A stretch of DNA of 64,000 nt, taken from Oopsacas minuta (lineage: Eukaryota; Porifera; Hexactinellida; Lyssacinosida; Leucopsacidae). A program made the translations under genes and the position numbers. Where the stretch lies: NCBI GenBank assembly GCA_024704765.1, contig JAKMXF010000144.1, forward strand, positions 620,001 to 684,000, given 5' to 3'. Below, piece after piece: positions 35,901-47,900 of the stretch. The notes beneath the pieces were generated by a model. The model worked only from the letters and a program-made list of their open reading frames with translations. It ran no database searches and was not told the origin of the DNA. Each line of letters opens with the position of its first letter. Position 1 is the first letter of the stretch.

Positions 35901-38900
35901 GTTGCGTATAATCTAGCACTAGCTAAATCAACTCCTGTATGCTCTAATGGTATAACATATGATATAACACCGCCTATAATACGGAGCATCAATGTTGTAC
36001 ATGCAAAGATTATCCCAGGCTTGGCTAAAATACAAGTAAACAGCTCTTTATATGAAGTTTGGCTCTTAGACGAGAATAGAGAGAGAAGAATGTTACGACA
36101 GAGCAATGTGTCACAAGAATGTATTGACAAAGCAACTCTAATAAATGACGTCATGATATTTCCTCCTTATACTATTAAGCTACGGAATAATACTGTAGTA
36201 GATGATATTGAACTGAGCGAAGAGGAAAGCTATTTCATTTGTCAATCAGTCAATGCTTATTCTAGTTTAAGTTATATGTATACTGTTCATGAGTTGGATG
36301 TAAGATGGGAAGGAGAAGATGCTGAGAGTCCAATTCACAACTACGAAGTTGGAGTTGCGGAAACTTCCTCGCAAGAAGCCGCGCCCGATTTGTTATCGTA
36401 TCATTCTACAGGGACAATAGAACAGTTTATATCTCACCATGTCAATACCATGAAGATGTTTTATATCTTTGTTAGAGCTATTAATAGAGCAATGCTTGAA
36501 ACTACTATTACGTTAGGTCCATTTATCGTCGACACTACAGCACCAGTGTATGACAATAGTGTTATAAGTGTTACTCTACAGGAAGTATTTATACTAGGGA
36601 ATTGGAGTAGTACTGCTTTTCAGGATTCTGATGAACCTCAACTATTAGCTTATGAAGTTGCACTTGGTAAGGATAAATACAAACTAAATATTAACTTTAT
36701 TCAATACGTATACATTTTTCGTCCAAGTACCCATTATCAATTTTCCTGAGCACCCCTCATAGATAACACCGCCTATCCGTCGACACCCAATTACGAGCCG
36801 TGAACGTCTTAATAATCCATATACACTCGCTCGGAGACATATAACTAGATATCTGATTTATAACAGAATTTACAGTTAACTAGCTCCCGTTATATCGAAG
36901 ACTGAAATTGTACAAATCTGGACCCTAACCTTCAAAGTAACATAATTTCATTGATTATATCAAAGTAATTAACGCTTTCGATATAACAGAGTTGACTGTA
37001 TTTGAATATTCAATCGTAAATATTTTAAATCAATTGAGTATGTTTGACGTTTATATTTTATGCTATACTTTTAGGTACTGAGAAAGGTCTAGAAGATGTA
37101 ATAGCATTCCAATACATAACAGTAGTAGCAGCATGTACAGGGTTCTGTACTGATTGTGTGTGTGCTGGGTTAGACACGAGACAGCTAGGAGATTTCCTAC
37201 ACAGTGATCACACATACTATCTCACGGTACGAGCTAGTAATGGTGCTGGGCTATTCGCAACAGGAAGTTCAGATGACTATACTCACGTAGCAGAGTTCCC
37301 AGACATTGGAGTTGTAATTGAAATAAATCCTGAATCAACCCATATTGATACTGCTGATTTTAAACAGATAGACGATGTTGATTTTCAGATCGGGACAACT
37401 GATATAGCTTGTAGATGGGATGGCTTTGAACATCCACACGTTGAAGTCACATATATGGTTGCCTTAGGAACTGCACCTGGCACAATTAACAATATAACCG
37501 CGTTTATATCAACAGGACAACACACTTCATACAAATTCATCAATCTATCACTAACAGAATATACGAAATACTACATCACTGTAATAGCTACGAATGTAAT
37601 AGGATCTGTGACTGCGTATTCAAATGGTGTAACTGTTGTGCCTCAAAACGCACCAATAATGAATACTGTGAACGTCTCTATTGGCCTTGGATGTGGTGTA
37701 GAGAACACTAATTATGTTCAGGATTCAGATTTCAGCCAATTGTACATGAATACAAGTTCTAGCCCTTGGAATATTACATCTGGTCAGGTTTTGAAGAACA
37801 CAAATTTTACATACGTCTACCTAGCTAACAATACAATGATAATGCAATCATTGACTTTATTGCAAGGGAATTTCTATACACTGGTAGTTAGTGTATCTCA
37901 GCTGGCGAATACTTCTGATAATGAGGTGACAATAACAGCTGATCCTATGACGACTCGTCAATTCACTCTCACACAAAACATGTCAATATCTTATTCCTGT
38001 GAATTCTTAGCAGATCTCAATACGGTAGAACTGACGATATTTTCACTCAATTCCGGTCTGCGTTTATCTAGCATATCAGTGAAGCAGTGTGTTGACAATA
38101 TAGAGTATCAGGTGTCTACGTCACAGGTAGCAGCTAGATGGCTCTTCCCTTCTTCCCTAGAGCCATTCATTACGTATTATGAATGGGCTGTCTTACATTC
38201 TAACGGAGACTACGTACAGCCTTATATTAACGTTGGTAAAGTGTATTCTGCTCAAAATCCTAAACTTGAACTAAGCAATGCTAATTCATATTACGTATCA
38301 GTACGCGCGTGTAGTCTCCAGATCAGCTGTTTCCAAGCTGTCAACTCTAATCTATTTAAAGTTATTTCCTACCCTCCTGTAACCGGCGATATAGACGCAA
38401 CATATGTAGCTGCTGAGTATGGAGGAATCCTGAATATTACTTGGGAGAGGTTTGAGAATCAAAACTCTACAGTTGATCTATACGAGTGGATCTATGGATT
38501 TGGGACTGATACTATCGAGTTTGCTCTTTCACCATGGACGCTAATAACTCAAAATGAGCTTCAGGATCTAACAATCATACGAAACCTCACTCTAGACCCG
38601 ACACAGTATTATTACGTATCAATTAAAGGCTACAATCTCGCTGGGCTTTCCACCATGGTAACAGAATTAGTACTGTTTAATAGTACAAAAGATGAAGGTG
38701 ATGTATACGTCATTGACATATTTCCTGAGAATTTCAGAGTGTTAGGCGTGGAAGATAGTTGGACTGATCCTAACAGGGCTTATACTAAGAATCAGACTGC
38801 ATTAGCAGCTGTTTGGCCCAAATTGATGAATACAAACTTTGATTACTGTTTTACAACAAAACCAACTGTACCTCCGTATAGTGAATGTATGGAGAAACCG

Positions 38901-41900
38901 GAGCTAAAGACGCCACATAATTCCGCTATTATTACAAATCTAATGCTAGATGAAGGAGTGAAATATTATTTCTGTATTTATACACAGAATGAGACTATTC
39001 CTTTTGGAGGAGGGGAACCGGTAGTCATTCCTGCTAGGAGTATCTGTAGTAATGGAATTGTATTTGATAACTCTGCTCCAGAACCAGGTATAGTACAGTG
39101 CTTATATTCATAGAATAAAGGAACTAAAATACTTGGACAATAGTGTATTTCTAATACAAATTTTTATACCAAAATTTCTTGTTTCTTTTTGATTTTTGCT
39201 ATAAAGCAAACATTTTATAGCCTAGTTAATATTAGTATATTTCTCCAGGTAAGGTATACATTGGCTTTGACTATGGTATGTCCTCTACACAATACCAAGT
39301 ATCCACAACAGATCTCCCAGTACGTTGGAATGGCTTCATGGATGAAGAAGAGACACGAGGAGATCATCACCATGGTATCGCCTATTACGAATATGCTATT
39401 GGTTCTACACCAAACGGAACAGATGTTGTTTCATTTCTAAACGTAGGATTCAATACTCATATCATCGCTACCAACTTAACACTAGTTAGCGGATTCACTT
39501 ATTATGCTACTGTATTCGCCTATGATTATGTGGGTCTCTCAATGTCTGCTATATCAGATGGAGTTACTATTGATAACACTCCACCCGTGGCCGGAATAGT
39601 AACAATTGGATATACTGACTTAGGACATTCTGACTATCTGTCTGAGATAAATGTACAGGCTCATTTCAAAGGATTTACGGATACAGAGAGTGGTGTTAAG
39701 GATGTTTATTGGGCTATTGGAACGGCCAAGGGACTGGCTGACATTAAAGGATTCGAAGAAGCTCAGGAATTGGATTTGGCCTACACTGAAGAGGCATTAA
39801 CTGATATTAAAGATGGCCAAACTATTTACGTTACAGCTAGGGTAATTGATACTTTCTTATTATTAGATTGGATACATTTTAAACGATTACGCCTTCTCCG
39901 TTACGAGCGTAATGAATCAGAACACTGAATTTTAGCACTGCGTTTTTCCCAATTCCTCAAAAATTCGATATTTTTACACTTTTTGATATTCAAAATTTCA
40001 AATTTTGCCGCTCGTAAGAAGTTAAGCGATAGACTTTGAACGCTAAAAATGGTTGTTTACAGAAAATTAATCATCGAAGTACTGCCAAATTATTTTATTT
40101 GTTATTGTTAATTCACCTAAAACTGCGCTATTGATTACTCTATATTAGGTCTTTAACGATGCTGGTCTGTACACACAAGCCTACTCTAATGGAACGATTA
40201 TAGACTCCAGCCCTCCTACCAGAGGCTTTGTGATAGACGGACTCGGTGAGGATATAGATTTCACAAAAGATTTACACACATTCTCTTCTCACTGGGATGG
40301 ATTCTTGGATCCACATTCTGACATTGTTGAGTATGAGTGGGCTATCGGAACTTGTGAAACCTGTTCAGATGTCAGAGCTTTCATTTCTACTGCACTTGTA
40401 CAGAGTGAGTTATTCATGATATATTTAATTGTGATAACTAGTACACATATATTAATAGAAGGATATACTGGTAGCTGTATATATCTCTAATAGAGGACAG
40501 TATATGATTCTACGTAGATAATAGTTGTTCAATCATTTTTACCAACTATTGCCTTCCCTACATACTCATCAAGCTCTCCAAACAGATCAATGTTCTGTCC
40601 TTGTAACACCTTAGCTATCTCTTTCTCTAAACACTCATTGCTACCGAGCATCCCCTTGATAACGTGAGCTGACCAGAGGAAGTACTCTTTCACTCTATCC
40701 TCCTCCCATCCTTCTGGTACCTGCTCCGCCAAGTCTCTCAGATTGTACAGTTTGTCTGCTAGCTTCACCAGTTTAGCTTTAGAACTCTTCTTAGGACTTT
40801 TTTTAATCTGATTCATCTTCCTCTCTAGCTTAGGTAGTGACTTATCATCAGAAACTTCATCCACCAGACATCTCACTTCTGCTCCGAATATTAACTCTAT
40901 CTCTTCTAATGTTGTGTCTGTGTCCTCAACAGTATCATGGAGTATAGCTGCCTACAAATTTATATAGCATTATCTTCAACAATATACATATTATTTATTA
41001 CAGCGAACTCTCGTTATAACAGAGTGCTCCCCCGGTTTCATTCTTTATAAGCGGTATTTCTTTGAAAACGGCAATTACTTTAAAGTTATAGAGGGCAGAG
41101 AACCACTTCGTTATATCCTACTTGGTTATAACAGGAGCTTAATGTAATTAATTACTTACATTTACAACATACTAATATACTAACATATCCATGGTCCTAT
41201 ATTCTATTACAAATTTACACTTTAAGAGTGCATCGAATTAATAAACGTAATTTTCCATAAAATATTATTTGTTGCTTTGATAGAATTAATCAAAGGCTGT
41301 AGAGTATTACTACATCTTCTGTATGTATCAACTAGCTTGATTGTCTACGATTTGCATACACATCTACAAGTTGAAACATATGCGTATTGACTATTTCAAT
41401 GGGAATATCTCTGACTTTAGGAAGTTCTTCTTTACTAGAATCTTGCTCCATATCTTCCTCACCAGCCGGATACGAATACGGATCATACCCGAGGGTCCTA
41501 GGGTCGTTTAACTCTGGTACATAAGTGAAATTAAGTCCTATATAGAATACAATTCCACAAATTATGAAGAATGGTATATAGGTTGGCACAGCGATTGCCC
41601 AGTATTTCTTTGGTATATATGTTATCCCGAGATCGTGTAGACTCTCATCTGGTACGTATGCCCATACAAGGTATGCTATCATTAATATGAAGGATGCTTG
41701 ATAAGCTACGAAGCCGTAAATAGCACGTGATGGTTTTGGAAATGGATTGCTCTCTGGTTCGATTCGAGGCATAGCGTGAACTTAATTAAATAAAGCTATA
41801 GTAGTGATTCTTATTATTAAGCCATAAAGCCAGTCTTAAAGAGTGGTTCAATATAAAGAATTATTCATGGATGTCTAGCTATTTGTAATTTACTTAGTTA

Positions 41901-44900
41901 GAACTGTTTATTATCAGCAAATATTATATTTATGTAAACAACTTTCTACACGTATGTAATTGGGTAAACTGACAAATTACGAAAATATGTTCTTACCTGG
42001 ATTACTGCAGGATCCGTGACTTTTCCCTCCTCTATAAGAATGTTAGCAACTCCAATAGGATGGTTTATATACGGGGTCTTTGCTGCATCTTTCCTACGTT
42101 GATCTTTGTGCTTTATTGCTGCGAAATTTGTCGCCTTTATTATGACACCAATACTGTTATCTTCTATATTTGCCATCTTATCTGTTATAAACTATGTAAT
42201 CACTACAACAACAATATAACTAGTCGTAATTGTTAATACCAATTATTTTAGGTACCTAATTAGTTGCATAGCCAATTTTGGCTAATACGTAAGCTTCATT
42301 GAAAGTTTATTCTAGAGGGTGGGAATAAATTTATTCACAAGTTTTGGAGCCTTTTTCTGGTCCCCGACGTATATCCAGGAAATACGGTATATAGTAAATA
42401 ACCGAAAGATATACACCTGCATCATTATCACCACATTTCCCAATCGGATGTTACAATCTCGTCGTGTTCCCTCATTATCATAGCTGCCATGGCCAGTTAT
42501 CGCTAGAAACAATTTTGACAGGTATAATTTGTATCACAAGCCATGTTACGCATCCATTTGTACTTATAATGATAGCGTTTTATTTACCTAAATATTCTTA
42601 TATTTATACTTCTCTAAAAACACATGATATAGACAAGTGATTCCTAATTCAAACAGCCTGACACTATTCTGATTATCTAAGTTCATTTAGAGATTTCTAA
42701 TCAGCGTTAGGTCCGTATAATGCCTATCCTCACACTCATAGACATGATAGTATTTTATGGATTCAATGGTTTCAATCATAAACAGCTCTACTGGAGACTA
42801 AATGGAGCTAATATTACAGGACATTAGCAAGTATTATTGAATTGTTTAGGTTACCAGATTGTGTTTATGCTAACCTTGCAAAAGTTGTACTGGTTCGTTC
42901 CATAATCACTGTAGTAACCAATCTAAAGTTGATCCGGTTGAAACTTGCCCAACCGGACCATCCCCTCGGCCATGTATATGATTTTCGCATTATTTCTCTT
43001 TTCAAAAGATATTAGCATTTTACGAGATTACTGTAATAATGCTTTATACTAAATATCTTGTCTTTGGGCTCGAAATAATATCAGTTTGTTCGTACTTAAA
43101 TTCTTTATTATTTATGACAGAATGCTAGTCAATATCTGTACAGATCTTGCCGGCATTACAGCAAGCTGTAACTGTGTGTATGTAGCAGAATATGAACCAC
43201 AAAATCTAATCTCTTCTACCCCAGTGTTACGGTCATATGGATTTAGAGCAGAGCGTTACGTCAGAGGTTCTGTTATTGTTAATATAGACCTCAGTAGTAT
43301 GAAAATACCATTCAGCATTGCTGCTATTGTAATGAGAGGAGCGATGAGAGAAAACACTAGTTTTGTAGCGGACGTTTTCGTCAGTGATGGAGATCTAGAA
43401 AAGTCTATTGGTCGATTATCATTCGGTGGTCCCAACCGCTCAAGTCCTATTGGTTCATTGGTTCGTGACAGAGGCGTGTGTGTATTTGATTTAGCATCAG
43501 TTGTTAGAGGTAGTTACATTAGCGAGGCATTGGTATTGAATAAAATATCACAAAGTGTGAATATGCAGAATACTTTCTTTATTAGGAGGACAGTTAAGGG
43601 TGTGTCTGTGAAGATGAATAATTTACGTGGCGGTATATCAGCTGGTCTACACTGGTTGGAGATATGGTCAGAGTGTAGGATGGAGCCTTACGTCATATCT
43701 CCTTCTCTCCCATCCTTATATACAGGGACTGAAATTAGAAACCTGTATTCTTCAAAAGAGGGTATAATTTCTACTCCACCCACCTCAAAAGTTGAGCCTA
43801 CCTGTGTACCTGAAGAAACACCTCATGAATTCATAGATCAGCTGACTTATGAGTTAATGAAGAACCCAGTCACCCTCCCATCTGGTAACACAGTAGATAT
43901 GGAGAGTATACGTAAGCTACTTAATCAGGATAAACCTCCAATAGATCCCTTTACTGGATTATCTCTTGGACAATTCACGCCAGTTACTAATATTATTTTA
44001 AGAGATAAAATTTCTAAGTTTAAATCTTCGAAATATGGAGCTAGTGAGATTGGGTATCCTCAATCTAACACCTGTGCTATACAACATAATACAGAGTTTA
44101 ATGGAACATTACCTCCCGAAATCTCTACACCAGTTGATCTGACAGAGATCCGTAAAAAGCGACTTGCCCATTTTCAAAACGATACAACTTTTACTAAAAG
44201 AAATAAAATTGAAAGACCCCATAGAGAGCTGTTACTCACGACACAACTACCCTTTGAATGTACAGTTGTAGAGCAGAAACCTAAGCACAATTCCGATACA
44301 ATAGATTTAACTATTTCAGAAGATTCTTCTTGATATCCAAATTTGAAATTTAATATTTACACTAATGGTTTAATTGATTTGTATCAATTTTATTTCTCAA
44401 CAAAATAATGTACATTTCTCGTTTTCTGTCACTCTCTGGCCATTATAGGACTAATCTGCCCACCATAATTCATAAGAAACGTAATTCTTTAAAGACAAGT
44501 TTGACTGTATTTCCTCTATTTACAGGTGCAGTAGTACAGAGCATCAGTCTAGAAACAGGAGTGAGGTACTACAGTTTAGTGAGAGCTTGTAACAAAGCAG
44601 GTCTCTGTGTTACAGCGAGTTCTGATGGATTCCTTGTAGACATATCTCCTCCTATTGCAGGGATTGTATGGGATGGATTCTCTGCTGTTGATCAGGACTT
44701 TCAATCTTATAGGTATATGCATTGTAAATTCTATACTACTGTAGCTGTACTCTATTTGTTTCGTAATTATCCAAAAAATCTAGTTTCCTTATACGGTATT
44801 AACAAACTTTGGCCTGAAATGAATGAGTGTTTGACACATTTATTTCTCTAGATGGGTAGTTGGAGCACATTGGTACGGATTCCATGATACAGAGAGTGGA

Positions 44901-47900
44901 ATACAGAAATTCGAATGGTGTGTAGGAACACAGCCTGGGGAGTGTGACATCAGGACATGGATGAATATATACAAATCTGAATACGCATTCTTAACATTGA
45001 GAGACACGAATACTTCAGTTGAACTACCTCTGAATACTATTATATACTCTACAGTTAAGATATACAATAATGTCGGTTTATCTGCACAGAGTTCATCTGA
45101 TGGTTTTCTCATCGACGATACTTTTCCATTCTTTACACAACAACCAACATTTAATCTTACCCTCGGCTCGATCGTACCAGGCACACAGATCTACAAAACT
45201 TATCTCAGAATAATGTGGAATTCTAATGACACTATTAGTCATGTTATTTCACATAGAGTAACAGTACATGCACATGTCAGCAATATATCAGCTGTTGCAG
45301 CGCAAAATATCGGTAATGAACAACAGGTGTTATTCTCAGAACTTGAGTTGGTGGATGGTGTAAGGTATTTTGTTAGAGTAACTGCTTGTGATCAGTCACA
45401 TTTATGTAACAGTTCGAGTTCAGACCTTTCTGTGCTAATAGACACAACACCACCCACTGTAGGCACCTTCGCATTTGACACATTCACATTACACAACCAA
45501 TTGAATCGTACCTTACCTGGTACAATGACCTGGGAGAATGTAAATGGTTTAGGTCAACTGCAGCTGGCATGGCTTGGTTTTGCAGATCCACATTCGGGTA
45601 TAAGTAATTACAGCATTATCGTAGGATCAGGATACACACAAGATGATTTGTCTGGAGGAATAATAGTAGTAGTGGATAACACAACCACTGAGAATGAGAT
45701 CCTACAGGCTACAATACAGCTCAATGCTGAACTCTCTACACACGATCCTAATAACGTTATATATATTTCTATATGGGCGCTGAATGGAGTAGGATTACGT
45801 AGTGAGACTAATCAGCTGAGCTTTCTAGTCACTCCATCAGCTGATTTACAAGATCAGGGTATCTTAGAACATCAGAGACTTGACTGTACAATTGCTAGTT
45901 TCTATCAAGAATGTACTTGTGCAGCTCTGAGGAGATTATGTGCTGCTAGGACCGGAAATGAGACAACTCAAGAGTGTCAACCTGTTACCAGTGATCCGTA
46001 CTTGAATATTTCTAATATTGTTAATTTCCATCGAATCAATGAAGACCATAACGCACTGGTAACACCATCATTAAGCCTACTGGCTGGTTCCTGGGCTTTC
46101 AATTCAGTAGGAACAGAGGTATTCACTCGCTATCAAATATCAGTTGGTAGAAAAGCAGGTCCTGGTGAGGGATTATTTAATATACAGACTGAGAATATTT
46201 GGTTTGATGTTGGTTTAGAGACATTCGCTTCTCTCTCACTCTCTGCTCTAAATAAAATATTGACATCTAACACAGATTATTCTTTCTATGTAAGAGCATG
46301 GGTTGACTATTCAACTTGCTATATATTCCAGTCACAGGTTATAAGAGTTGATATTACACCTCCTCAACTTGCTAATAGGTACAGACCAACTGACGTCATT
46401 AACAGTACCTCTACCACTGATATTGACTATCAGAGTTCTACAGATACAGTTATGTTCAATTGGAATAGAGTGTTCTTTGATGCTGAGAGTGGTCTTGATT
46501 ATTATGAAGTGAGTCTGGGGACAACTGAAGGAGGTGAGTCATACTATTTCGCGCTTTTAACATTTTTAATTCGTTTGTAATACTTTCGTAATTTTTCCAT
46601 GTTTGCTTAATTGTGAGTAGTACCATTATTTTCTATTGACGGAAACTTACTATTTTGCCATTAGATCATTCTTAATACAGTATACTCCCATTATACCAAG
46701 ACGGATATAACGAAACTCCCATTATAACGAAAACATTTCCTACTCTATAACTTGAAAGTAATTGATTTTACTCCGCTTATAACGAAATGCGAAATGCGAA
46801 ATGAAATCAGGGTCCCAAGTAATTCGTTATAACAGAAATTTCAAAATTTGATATCTTTATTCTAATCATATTCTAGGTAGTTCATTAAGTTACGGATTCA
46901 TAAGGCTAGCATCTACTGTAACGTTTTATGAGTTCACTGGTCTCTCCCTAACAGCAGGACGTAGATACTATAGTACTGTATGTGCTTATAATACTGTTGG
47001 ATTTCAAACATGTCTGTCAACAGACGGAGTCCTTATTGATACAGAGATACCTTTGGTGGGCGTGGTAACTGATGGAGTAACATTACATGATTTGAGGTAT
47101 CAAAACTTTACAACTTCTCTAGGGGGAAGATGGCATGGATTTGTAGATTTACATTCATTTATTCGTTATTATGAGTGGGCTATTGGTACTTCTCCTTATT
47201 CAGATTCTAATGATGACTTTAAAAACGTAATGACTTGGGAGAGAGCAGGGCTTAATTTAACAATGCGCAGAGAAGGACTTTCCTTACAACATAATACTAT
47301 GTATTACGTGACTGTGAGAGCAGTAGATGCAGCAGGATTCACTTCTGATGCTGTGTCTTCTAACGGAGTCTTAATAGACACTACATCCCCACAGTTAATG
47401 GAATGTGACCAGCTAATCCTAGAGGAGGATTTCGAAGCATTCACTTACAGATTAAATGATGAACTTCCTGTATTAGCATCGAATCAATCTATCCTCACAG
47501 AGCCAGTATACGACACTACTCCATGTACATGTAGATGCTCTACAGCTAGCCATACAGTTGTTCTAGATTTTCAATCTCATTGTTGCTGTGCGTGTGGAGT
47601 AATATCACTCAATACTGGTATACAACCGGGTATATTCCATACATCTTATGTAGATCAACAAGCTTATCTTCAGCAATTAACTCATTGCTGTTGTAGCTAT
47701 ACAAACACACAATTTGATGATGAATACCATGATTGTATATGTGACATAGAAGATATTACAGCTGATCAATTGGGAGGTTACGTTGTTATGGGTAACTGGG
47801 AGCTGAAGAATAATTCACTTTCTCAGACTCTATCTGACAGTCAGTTTATACCTAGATCAGGTGATAGAAGCTTCTTATTGAGAGATGCAATTATTACCAA

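Larger units (their letters stand above)
40405..44525 (+). other. 4.1-kb intron of the giant gene containing HDDC3, PIGP and UBOX5
   Basis: Donor ACAGA|GTGAGT (phase 1), acceptor TTTACAG|GTGCAG (phase 1). Contains three housekeeping genes on both strands. Confidence 0.75.
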
